Origin: Atherix ibis
Taxonomy: Eukaryota; Arthropoda; Insecta; Diptera; Athericidae
Direction of reading: 5' to 3'
Assembly (NCBI GenBank): GCA_958298945.1
Contig: OY282606.1
Coordinates: 57,425,920 to 57,489,919 of the forward strand
Length of the DNA stretch: 64,000 bases
The notes below the pieces were generated by a model that did no database searches, was not told the origin of the DNA, and saw nothing but the letters and a program-made list of their open reading frames with translations. Positions 1 through 10,174 of this stretch are shown in pieces. A program made the translations under genes and the position numbers. Position 1 is the stretch's first letter. Every line of letters starts with the position of its first letter.

Positions 1-130
1 CATCAAAAAAGGTTATGCTATCTGTTTGGTGGGATTTCAAAGGAATCGTTTATTTTGAGCTTCTACCGAGCACTACAACGATGAATTCTGAAGTGTACTG
101 TCATCACTTGGACAAATTGAATAATTCACT
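1..130 (+). pseudogene. Mariner transposase fragment, cut by window edge
   Basis: The frame open from base 15 reads a mariner core block, MLSVWWDFKGIVYFELLP, followed by a YCHHLDKLN-type stretch. In mariner transposases this segment lies between the first and second catalytic aspartates. The similarity stops near residue 38, where a palindrome made of two mariner-like ends begins, so the half carrying the second and third aspartates is missing. The 5' part lies outside the window. The same block recurs on the minus strand at 48266-49050, and related sequence lies at 50901-51806, so all three are probably copies of one mariner family. This copy is not functional. Confidence 0.75.
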
Positions 131-190
131 ATTGGGTTGTTTGGAAAGTAATTTCGTAATGAAACGAAATTACTTTCCCGACAACCCAAT
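131..190. repeat. TIR-to-TIR palindrome, 27-bp arms
   Basis: Arms 131-157 and 164-190 are inverted copies with two mismatches around a 6-nt centre. Each arm starts TTGGGTTGT outside a TA and runs into AAAGTAATTTCGT, which looks like the terminal repeat of the mariner family found at 1-130, 48266-49050 and 50901-51806. It is therefore two transposon ends head to head with almost no interior. Confidence 0.75.
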
Positions 191-3100
191 ATTACATTTC
201 CTATGAATCAGAACCTTTACCGGCTTAAAAATGAAGTTAACTTGATTTTTAGCGTTGTTAATCTAAAAATTTCTTCTGAATGGTGACATCCAGAATTTTC
301 ATGGAATCTGTCGGAGGCTGGGGATTGGGTACAGCCGCAAATCGTCCCGGGCCACAATTACGTTTTCTGCAAACATTGTGACACAGTCCGTTTGAAGTAG
401 AGAAAATGGGTTTGAGAGGAAAGATATTACGACATTAAGTACACATACGTTTTAAAAATTCTATTGGATAGCCTTGGGACACACAATTTCTTCTTATATT
501 TTTATTTCTACTGAATAAATTTTGGGGCACACCTCAATAGAAATTTTATGTAAATTTAAAAAAAAATTTCATTATAGAAAATTTATAAAAATTGAAAAAA
601 AAAATTAATTTTACAATGTATATGAACAAATATTAAATAATTATCAGAAGTGATCTTATTCTGTTTTTGTTATCAAACAACTAGCAATGTTATAAAAAAT
701 ACCAAAAAGGATATGAACATAGTGTCATATATACTTATATAAAAAAAATATAAAAATAAGTAATATTCATTCGTGTTTTCGATTAAATTTAACAGCTCAG
801 AAGATTAGTGCTTTAATTCTTATTTGGGCGTGTTTAATCTTGAAACAAATTCCCTTGACTTTTACGATTGTTCTTAAATTCATTTTGAAAAAAGACTTTT
901 TCTTCGAAAATTTGTAACAGTTAACAAAAGTATGGTCGTCCTCATTTGTAACCATTGATGGTCCAAAGTGTGTATTGCAGTAAATTTTAATGACGGTTGA
1001 TTAGGATACCGGCTTATGTGTACACACAAAATTTTATATAGCAGTACGACTGTACGAGTTTAAGAATTGGAAAAAGCGAAATGAGTGAATAGGACACAAA
1101 CAAACACATTCGTAGGCATATATCAATGTCAAGTTATGCAGACTTGCATAAGGTGTCAAATGAGGAATCGTGAATTTTCATAGACGCCAAAAATAACTTC
1201 ATGCTCAATGGGAACATGAAAATACTAATCCATGATTTTCCGGTATACTCGTATCTAGGGAGCCAGCAACAAAAATTGTATTGGCTTCAGTTTATTTATT
1301 TACAAAACATAAGAAATGTCAGAGAGTCTAGTGTTTGTGCTGACTATTGGAATTGTCGGTTTGTTGGTCTGTCCGTCTATTTCAAACGATTTCTATAGTA
1401 CCAAAATCTGGAATGAGTTTATTGGATTGGACCATTACTATTACTATTGCTACTGTCATCAGAGCACATCTCCGTACAAAATATACTCGTATGTACGAGC
1501 ACAAATAATTCAAAAAAATACGAAATACTCAAGGCAATAAAGCCTCTAATATACAATATAAGAGAGGAGATTTTTAAGTGTATACCTACACATTTAGGCT
1601 GAAATATAATAAATAAGTGTACAAGTGCATATATTGGTAAGTTTTTCCCGCTTCTCTTACTACATTATTATATTCAAAACATTTACCCTTGATTGGTCTT
1701 ACAACTATAATCCATGGGCTTAAGGAACTCCCTTCTTTCAGACTGTTCGTCCCCTGTTTGTTTTGTTTCATTTATTCGTAACGTGGCCTGGTTTGGCCTG
1801 GCTGGCTCTCGTTTAGATACTCGTATGTTTGGTCGTTGTTGGTGTGCCATTTTCGATCTTCGTACTCCCGCTATATATTCTTTATTGTTCGTTTCTGGCG
1901 GTTCATGTCAGAGTAGATTTGTCGAAGTTGTGGGGGAAATTCTGAGGCATTGTCGCTTGATGCAAGGGATTGGTTTGGTTCTTGTATACCATCGCAACGA
2001 TGCTACTGCCAACTAACTGTAAGTGGCTAGTATAGAGGGTTGAAACATCGCATAGGCAGGAAGCAACACTATATTTGCCATACCTCAGTCCATTCTCTAT
2101 AGCCACCCTCGTATATCATACACCAATCCCCATTTTAATCATACATTTGTACATACGTATAGGAGCATATTTAATAAAACAACAACGAACAAACGACCAA
2201 CAACAAAAGAATCAGATTCTATCATATATCCAGTTGATTTCGAGTAGTTTCATCATTTGAAGATAGAGCCGCAATCACATAGTAAGTTGCTCTAATTTTT
2301 TTTGCAAATGAACAAGGGATGGTAAAGGAATAACTAGATCCCAAACTATTTCTTTGATGTGAATATAATTTAGAAATTGTTGTGCGTATGTGACATGCTT
2401 GGATAAATGAACCTTGTACGATTACATACATTTTCAGTGCATACTATATAAAAACTTCTTTGTGCTGGCATTTTCATTATTGGCCTTATCACTTGATGTT
2501 TACTCTTCTATTCTACCGGAGGTTGGCACTTTTCAGATTACGCAAAGACTCACTACACTTATTGTAGTATACGGAATAAATTTTCGTATACTTGCCCTTG
2601 TGTAATCGTATACTCGTATTAGATCAGTTAACATGTGAAAACTCAATACAGGATCTTTCGTAACACAAGTGAACTATACAAGTATCAAGCCACTGTTGGT
2701 GAGGTTAATTGTAATTAGGTGCGGTCCTTTTGTTATTATTACCATAGCTGTTGCACTAGTTCTAGTCAATCAATTCGCTCCATTTGCCACTTGATTTTAT
2801 TTGCCATAACACTCATATCGATTCGTTTCTCAACACTGGAATTGTTTGCTTCCTTTCGGATACTTTATGTACATTCACTCAGTCATGCATGATCTAAATA
2901 AATAAGTTGATTTTTGCCAGTATAAGTACACCCGTTCTTGAAGCCCACTTCCATCTGTCTAATATCTACAATACTCGTTGAATGAATTTTGAAGAAATTA
3001 TTTTCGATTTTTTCCTACCTATTTCCAGAGACTTCTTGTATTTTTTTTCAGTGCGCTGTGCTCGTTTTGAATTTGAGAAAAGTTTTTTTTTTGTTAAAAA

Positions 3101-3970
3101 GGAAACGTCGTTCAGATTAGTCGGACCAGAAACATCAGCTATACTGGAATCATAGCAGATACCGTGCGGATTAACTAGGATTAAGAAAATGTCTAATTTT
3201 AGTAGAAGTCGAACGCTCTTCCAACCGAATGGAAAAAGGTAAAAGACACTCACTTTAGTGGTTGCCCCTGCTTTTCATTTCACCATTAATAGTATGCCGG
3301 TGTGATATTCTTTGAAGAATACACATATTACGAGAATATACATTCAGTTGCTTTTATATTTCATTTAAAGTTTTTTATGCTCTAGCACATTAATTCTATA
3401 CAAAAATAACAATGATGATTCTTCAACTTTAATAAAAAATTTTGAATATATTCTAAGATGTTTCAAGTTTTATAGAAGTTTCGGAAAATCAACTATTTTA
3501 CGGAAAATCAACTAAGGCTTTAAGTATATTTATTCTATACATTTTATGATATTATCTAATTAAATAAATTTTCAGTCTGGATTGTAATGAATTTTGAAAG
3601 TATTTCAGTGTACTGGAAATTTTTGTGAATTTTTATATAAGATATTTTTAAATCACAGAATGTGGATCGATCTATATTTAAATATACTATAGTTATAATG
3701 ACTAAATGCTTATTTTGTAAAAGATGAAATTCTTTAATTAATGCAAATATAATTTTTTTAAGAAACAACCCTAAGCCTTTGAAAACCATGTGAATAATCC
3801 AAAGTATAGTTCTTATATAGTTGTATTTAGGACAATATTGAATGAAACTTTATTATTCTACAATAATAAAAATAAAATAAATCTAGAAATTTGTATAAAT
3901 TTTTCAAAATAATCGAGATTATAGAATTTGAATATACTATTTAAATTGCTATTTAGGCTGTTGGCAAGTT
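191..3970. other. AT-rich stretch with no recognised gene
   Basis: Both strands were read. Short open frames exist, the longest being 1714-2016 (+) and 2966-3253 (-), but neither shows a recognisable domain, and composition and frame lengths are what chance would give. Around 290-420 there is a locally GC-richer patch that I cannot assign. Confidence 0.4.
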
Positions 3971-3974
3971 AGCT

Positions 3975-4940
3975 TTTCACTAAAAAATTCCTTGATTATA
4001 ATTTAATAACCGCTTCTATCCGTAAACAAATCTCCAAAAAAAACTTAAGTTCATAATTTATACATACAATAGTATTCTTCGTACTATCTATTTTCCATTA
4101 CTAGTTGAGTAAATTTTCAATCATCGAAATGATTCTCAAAACCCCAAAACCTTTCAGTTGCAAACATGCTTCAAAAAAATGCTCCAAAACCCAAATCCAA
4201 TTCGTTCACAACTAGTTAACCAATTAGAGAATAAATGTTAACGAACGCAAATGTGACCATGCAACTTTTACTCTCCACTATGAAGTATGTCTCGGATATA
4301 CCTTAATTGCAGTGATATACTACAAGACACTAAAATTCAGCACCTAGAATTGTATTTAGACAAACGTTTGACATGGAATTCATATACTAGACTTAAGTGA
4401 TCAGAACTAAACAGATGATATCGACAAATACTCATACCTCGAATTTTAGACACTCGTTTTAAACCCACAAGAGACAACAAAGTGATTTTATATAATGTCC
4501 TACTAAAACTTATATAAAATTACAGACTAGAACTCTAAGAATTTACTAAGACTTTTAATTCCCATGGAATCTAATCCTCACCTCAGACAACAATACTTCG
4601 TCAAATTGTTGAAGCCTCCTATTATGTTCGTAATATGTTAGTCTTATTCATCGTGATCTTATGGTCCCATTTATTCATGCTGTGATTGTGTCTCGTTATA
4701 AAAAGTTTAATTCTGGTTTTTTTAAATTATAGTCTTCTCCTTGCTTAAGAGCTATCCTCTGTTTGCTTTCTTATAAAACACATGGACGATCTAAATATCA
4801 CTGTTTCCTTCGATTTGTTTAAATACTGACATTGTATGTCAATATTTTCACATAGGAGAAACTTCGATGTATGTTTACTCCCCATACCCTTCACATTAAT
4901 CAATAACTGTTATATAAATCTGCTTATTACTATGTTTTAC
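3975..4940 (+). pseudogene. Jockey-like non-LTR retrotransposon remnant (copy A)
   Basis: The left part (about 3975-4150) matches the start of the reverse transcriptase region of the copy at 5690-7320 (a DYNLITASI-type stretch). The right part (about 4240-4720) matches the C-terminal region, with a YLDKRLTWNS-type block and the aromatic 'RR(Y)' track that follows it. The middle, including the YADD catalytic motif, is deleted. Bases around 4910-4940 resemble the 3' untranslated end of the copy at 61190-61990, so the 3' end is partly preserved. Many stops and frameshifts make it non-coding. Jockey-clade ORF2 encodes endonuclease plus reverse transcriptase for target-primed insertion; only RT-region relics are seen here. 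Confidence 0.65.
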
Positions 4941-5685
4941 TAGAAGAAATCTGTGAAATTAAAAATAAATGACAGTTCGGCTTTTTTAGATGTTGCTATT
5001 GAACTAAATGATATACTGAGTGATGTTATTATATGAGCGATGGTTTTATGAACGGACAGCTTTTATAAAATTTATGTGAAAAAATATATACCGGGTAACT
5101 GGTTTTTCTTTTCTTGATACTGCAATTTAACAGAATCATTTTCCATTTCCTGTTGCTTCAAGGAGTATCAATGAATAAGAGGTATTCCATTTTTCATGTA
5201 TCCAGAATGGATTAAAAATTCTACTTAATTTATATTACAATTAATTTCACAACCCAATGTCCCCAGAAAGAAAGACAAATACTTATTTTTAAAAAATATA
5301 TGAAAAATTATATGATTATTATTTTGAGCACCAAGATTATCAGGTTGAAAAATCCTTCAAAGTTATACTATATTATCATATCTAAATATGATTAGTTCTA
5401 TTCACTGTTATATTATGACTTAGTTGGGCTTGTGGCTATATTATTATAAACTCGGTCGTACATTATTTACAATCTACAATATCAAATTAGAGAAAAATAT
5501 AAATATAAGTATTTAAGATAAAGACCTCCAATTATAAAAACAATTATTTTATGAATTTAATATTGATAAAGATGTAGTAAAATTTTGTTATTTGTTTTAA
5601 CCCGAGACATTTTTTTTTCTTCTCAACTAAAATTCAAAAGAATTCAATTTTTGATCATTATGTTTTATAGAATTATTTTTTCAAA
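4941..5685. other. AT-rich spacer between two retroelement remnants
   Basis: No coding similarity or structured repeat was recognised on either strand. Confidence 0.4.
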
Positions 5686-5689
5686 TAAT

Positions 5690-7320
5690 GAAATGTAACT
5701 GGACAAAAGCAGACAAAGAAAGAGCTGAAGTATTTCCTAAACATTTGGTAAATACTTTTACTCCACGTGATGGTATATGGTAGAAGACAAATCCCATACT
5801 AACGAAATTATCGAAGAACTAATGTTTCCAGTTCCTATGAGCCCAGAAATTTGAAGACCTCGGAAATTAAATCTACTATTCTACGTCTTTCCAATAAAAA
5901 AGCTTCTGGTTATAATCTAATAACAGCTCCTATTCTGAAGCAAATTTCCTGAAAAGACATACATTTTCAATAGTATCCTGCGCACAACCTACAATATTTT
6001 CCCTTACTCTGAAAATTTTCTGATATTAAAATGATTTCCAAACCAAATAAACAAATTAATTCTTCTTTCTCCTATAAACTTATTAGCCTCTTACCAATCT
6101 TTGCTAAAATTTTTGAAAAAACTCCTATTAAAACGACTCTAGCTAGTCCTAGTTAATAAAAAAATTATTCCTGATCACCAATTTGGCTTCCGATCTAAAC
6201 ACTCCACTATCCAGCAATGTCATCTCATAGTTGATCATATTGCATCCTCTCTTGACAGGCAAAAGTATTGTCCAGTAGTACTTTAAGATATCTCATAAGC
6301 TCTTGATCGTATGTGGCATTCTGGAAACTCAAGAGCTTTCTTCCTTCAACATACTACCTTAACATAAATTCATATCTCTCCCAACATCATTTTACTCAGA
6401 ATCCTCGAAAATACATCCTATTCTAGCCGGAGTCCCACAAGGCAGTACCCTTGGTGCTATTTTATATAATATTTATACCCATGACATTCCAGCTGATCCT
6501 AATAATATCATTGCTACTTATGCGGACGATACGGCCATACTTGCTATTCATATAAATCCTGAAATTTCAACAATTTGCAATCCCATATCCACAACCTTCA
6601 ATTCTGGTTTAAGAGATGGAGTGTGACGGTAGATGAATAGAAGAGTACTCACATTACTTTCACCCTTTGTTAAGGAAAACCTTCCCCTTTATACCTTAAT
6701 AGCAACATGATTGCAAAATATGATAAAGTACGTTATTTGGGATTTTACCTGGACAAGAGATTAACATGGAACCGACATATTAGACTAAAAAGAGTTGAAG
6801 CTAACAGACGTTACCTATTACTTTTTAGACTACTGGACAAACGCTCGAAACTAGCAATCAAAAGTAAACTTCTAATCTACAAAAAAACCTATTTGGACAT
6901 ATGGAATTGAACTTTGGGGTTCCAATTCCTATCGCATCCAGGCCTTACAATTCAAGATCCTCCATAAAATTGTTGATGCCCCCTTTTATGTTCGCAACAA
7001 CGTAATACATCGTGGTCTAAATATTCCCTTTTTCAGGACCTGTGCATTTCCCGCCATACAAAATTTTACTCCCGTTTATCCTATGATCATAATCCACCTG
7101 TGAGAGAATTGTTGTGTACTACTCTCCCCGAAAATACTCATCGGAGACTTAAGAGACAATGGCCTAGAGATTTTCTAGAAGAATCTCATTTCCATTAGTT
7201 GGAGAAACGCCGATGGGTGTTTCCTGCCACTTCTTTAGAGTGGCAGAGAAACTATAAACTCATGAATTTAGAGTGGCAGAGAAACTATTTCAGTAAAGTT
7301 GTTGAACAGAAATAATATAT
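5690..7320 (+). pseudogene. Jockey-like non-LTR retrotransposon remnant (copy B)
   Basis: This is the best preserved of four related remnants. Reading across frames gives, in order: a 'WTKADKERAEVF' stretch before the RT; SNKKASGYNLITAPILKQ (RT domain 1); DHQFGFRSKHSTIQQ near 6178; AGVPQGSTLG near 6430; and YADDTAILA near 6517-6545, the RT catalytic Asp-Asp. A 67-codon frame at 6707-6910 then holds VRYLGFYLDKRLTWNRH and the thumb-like region, followed by IELWGSN and VDAPFYVRN. It ends with a KRRWVF-type tail near 7205. Frameshifts and stops are scattered throughout, and no endonuclease or ORF1 was recognised. The order and motifs are those of jockey-clade ORF2. A 21-bp block of the 3' region is directly repeated near 7231 and 7267. 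Confidence 0.8.
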
Positions 7321-8143
7321 GTATATATACATAAATTAACTTTTAAAAATAATTAATGTAAAAAAATCAAACTTTTTCTTTTACTTTGACTTCGAATATT
7401 TGATTTATAGTAACTCATAAAGGGTTTTTTATTAAGAGCGTTTAATCTTTAAAATTATATAAAGAAAAATGTTTGTATTGTATAAGTTTTGGGCGATACT
7501 TTTTATTGCAAATTAAAGAATATTTAATACTATTATTACTCAAATATTATTTTAAGGGATTTAGTCTCTAAGGGGTTTGTTTGCAGGCGGTGATACGAGA
7601 TGTCCAATTTCGGTTGACTTGTCCATGGACAGTGATTCTCATGCCAGGCTCCGTTTGAAAGCAGTCTGATGATGATACTCGGCTAAAATCCACACTAGAC
7701 AGTAAATAGAAATATTGTGAGTCCTGGAAATATTGTGAGTGTTTTCTGTCTCAAATCCGACAATATTGGTTGCTTACGTGGCCTTTCATGGATGTAGATG
7801 AAAGTCCGTTGTAAGGTCTCTGAGACAAGAGTCAGAGGTTAATTTGTAGCCCGCATCCCTAAAGCCATTCGAAAACTTCATTGTTCCCTAATGAAATTGG
7901 CCGATTCTTAATTTGAAGGAGAAGTCACACATTATTTACTTTTGTAGAGGAAATAAAATTTTTAAACAAGTTTAAAATAGGGCTTGGATCTAAGAGCTCC
8001 ACAATGGAAAGAACCCTATTCTAAAAGAAATTGCTTGTTAAGTGATATACACTTAAGTTAAATGTTACTAATGTTGGTTACTAAATAGAAAATCATCAGT
8101 AAGTGCGGAAGTTTCCTTCCCCAGAATTTCCGGAATGGTTGCT

Positions 8144-8227
8144 GAGGAGACTGCTTTAGATATGGTCAATGTGTGGAAAGAAATGTGACGAGACTGCTAA
8201 GATATGGTCAATGTGTGGAAAGAAATG
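8144..8227. repeat. Two-copy tandem duplication of about 44 bp
   Basis: GAGACTGCTTTAGATATGG and its continuation through GGAAAGAAATGT is followed directly by a second copy with small indels. Confidence 0.75.
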
Positions 8228-8340
8228 TTTTAATGTTGGTTCAGTCTATTTGTCTAAGATGGCTAAAGATACTAACTGTTATATGGTCAGTAGATCCGAC
8301 AAATTTAGAATTTCATTGGGCTCAGGATAGTGGGGAACAC

Positions 8341-8352
8341 CCCCCCCCCCCC
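8341..8352. repeat. Homopolymer C run
   Basis: About a dozen consecutive C residues. Its length may be unreliable because such runs are error-prone in sequencing. Confidence 0.8.
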
Positions 8353-8878
8353 GCCAGTTGTTAAGTCCGCTCATTATCGAGGATACCAGCATTACCTAGA
8401 ACTAAATGCAACTCAACACCTCCGTTGTTAGGCAGGTTAATATCAAATGCCGTTGTGAATAGAGTCAACAAATGAGCTGACATATATTGTAATGTTTGCG
8501 GTCGTAATAGTCGCCCACAGTTTGCCATGGAAAGTGGATCTTCTTCCTGGAAGGATTCCATATGATCTAGCGATATACATCGCCAACAAACTGGATGACA
8601 GTGAAGGATGTTGTGTGGTCATGGACAGCAGCTCTGCGAACACAAGTATGGAATCACCCAATTAATACACCAATTCAAGAAAAAGTTTCCTATAGATGGA
8701 TGCATTGGTGTAAGCCTTTTGCATCTATTTAGTATCGTAAACAATACTAACTCCTCTTTTGATGACGATTTCTAATCCGTATGTGGATCGGAGTTTTAGA
8801 AGTTAATAGACATAGTTTTTAACTGAGAGATCATTAAGGATAGAGAAAACGAATTTCATATTGAGCAGATGGTGGATA

Positions 8879-8907
8879 CGTAGGCTACTATATATATTTC
8901 TGGCCTA
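8879..8907 (+). repeat. Left terminal inverted repeat of mariner
   Basis: Begins CGTAGGCTACTATATATATT directly after a TA. It pairs with 10144-10172 over 28 of 29 positions. In mariners these ends are the binding and cleavage sites of the transposase. Confidence 0.95.
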
Positions 8908-9053
8908 GGCAACACTAAGTGTTGCCAGGTGCGATCTGACATTTCCATTGGAAAGTTTGACATTTTTTAGCATAAACGTACTCAGAACGTTTTGACGTAC
9001 GACTATCATTTGTGTTGTTTACAGTGACTTGAAAAAATCAATTTGGCAAAAAA

Positions 9054-10106
9054 ATGGAATTAACTCGTGAACATTTTCGTGCGATCATTTTTCACAACTT
9101 TCGACGTGGATTATCACGACAAGAGTGCATCGATGAACTTAAATCTTTGTATGGCTATGAAGCACCATCCTATAGCACTGTGAAAAACTGGTACAACGAA
9201 TTCAATCGTGGCCGACGCTCGCTCAAAGACGAATTCCGTGAAGGTCGTCCAAAAACAGCCGTTGTTCCAGAAAACATCGATGCCGTACGTGAACTGATAA
9301 TGCAAGACCGTCATGTGACATACCGTGAGATAGAGGCATGCCTAGGCATTTCTCCCACCAGCATACATTCGATATTGCATGAACACCTGGCCGTAAAAAA
9401 GGTTTGTTCTCGTTGGATCCCGCACAATTTGACAATCGCTCAAAAAAAGGCTCGTGTGGATTGGTGTAAAGAAATGCTGAAAAAATACGATCGCGGTGCT
9501 TCAAAAGACGTTTATAAGATCGTCACAGGTGACGAATCATGGATCTATGCGTATGAGCCCGAAACAAAACAGCAATCGACCGTGTGGGTCTTCCAAGACG
9601 AGTCAAATCCAACGAAAGTTGTTCGTGGAAGAAGCACTTCGAAGCAAATGGTCGCTTGTTTCTTTGGCAAAACTGGTCATGTGGCGACTGTTCCGCTTGT
9701 GCAACGTAGGACGGTCAATTCTGAGTGGTACACCACCATTTGTTTGCCTGAAGTCTTCGGAGAAATTCGAAAAACGAACAAGAGAAGTCGAATCATTGTG
9801 CACCATGACAATGCGAGCTCTCACACATCGGCTCAAACCAGCGCCTTTTTGACCGGACAAAACGTCGAATTGATGGGTCATCCTCCGTACAGCCCTGACT
9901 TGGCACCCAATGACTTCTTTTTATTCCCACACATCAAGAAAAAAATGCGTGGTCAACGATTTTCGTCGCCAGAAGATGCTGTTGAAGCATTCAAAAACCA
10001 TGTTTTGGAGGTGTCTCAATCGGAGTGGAAAAAGTGCTTCGAAAATTGGTTTGAGCGCATGCAAAAGTGTATAAATCTTGATGGAGAATATTTTGAAAAA
10101 CAATAA
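9054..10106 (+). CDS. Mariner transposase, intact, DD34D
   Basis: An uninterrupted 350-residue frame, the usual length for mariner transposases (about 345-355). The enzyme cuts the element out at its inverted repeats and inserts it at TA dinucleotides in the nucleus. Residues 1-120 form the two-helix-turn-helix DNA-binding region, including the GRP linker-type motif near 64-66. WIPHNLT (121-127) matches the conserved WVPHxL block. Catalytic aspartates are D160 (TGDESW), D252 (VHHDNA) and D287 (SPDLAPND), with 34 residues between the second and third, so the triad is complete and of true mariner spacing. The first ATG gives the usual N-terminus. The TAA stop overlaps an AATAAA signal at 10102-10107. 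I cannot assign a subfamily with confidence. No inactivating change is visible, so it may be active. Confidence 0.95.
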   Translation: MELTREHFRAIIFHNFRRGLSRQECIDELKSLYGYEAPSYSTVKNWYNEFNRGRRSLKDEFREGRPKTAVVPENIDAVRELIMQDRHVTYREIEACLGISPTSIHSILHEHLAVKKVCSRWIPHNLTIAQKKARVDWCKEMLKKYDRGASKDVYKIVTGDESWIYAYEPETKQQSTVWVFQDESNPTKVVRGRSTSKQMVACFFGKTGHVATVPLVQRRTVNSEWYTTICLPEVFGEIRKTNKRSRIIVHHDNASSHTSAQTSAFLTGQNVELMGHPPYSPDLAPNDFFLFPHIKKKMRGQRFSSPEDAVEAFKNHVLEVSQSEWKKCFENWFERMQKCINLDGEYFEKQ

Positions 10107-10143
10107 AACCTTTTTCGTTGATAAATATTCGCATTTTCATTAT

Positions 10144-10172
10144 TAGGCCAGAAATATATATAGTAGCCCACG
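10144..10172 (-). repeat. Right terminal inverted repeat of mariner
   Basis: Reverse complement begins CGTGGGCTACTATATATATT and is followed outside by TA (10173-10174). One mismatch to the left end. Confidence 0.95.
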
Positions 10173-10174
10173 TA

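Larger units (their letters stand above)
7321..8870. other. Unassigned spacer left of intact mariner
   Basis: Frames at 8173-8364 (+) and 8361-8661 (-) are open but match nothing I recognise. The composition is less AT-rich at 7560-7860 and 8360-8660, so these could be old repeats. The interval also contains a tandem duplication (8144-8227) and a poly-C run (8341-8352). Confidence 0.35.
8879..10172 (+). mobile_element. Complete mariner element with TA flanks
   Basis: The element is 1294 bp. Its ends are 29-bp terminal inverted repeats, 8879-8907 and 10144-10172, identical except at the fourth base (A versus G). It is flanked on both sides by TA (8877-8878 and 10173-10174), the target duplicated by mariner/Tc1 transposition. 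The transposase gene occupies 9054-10106 with a 146-bp leader. Size, ends, target site and intact gene are all those of a full-length mariner, and the near-identity of the ends suggests recent insertion. It lies between unassigned AT-rich sequences and interrupts no recognisable gene. Confidence 0.95.

Noticed and set aside
1714..2016. 100-codon plus-strand frame
   Set aside because: No recognisable domain, overlapping antisense frame, composition typical of chance.
2966..3253. 95-codon minus-strand frame
   Set aside because: No domain; basic C-terminal residues come from A-rich sequence.
9496..9881. Overlapping 118- and 92-codon frames within the mariner
   Set aside because: Shadows of the transposase gene in other frames.
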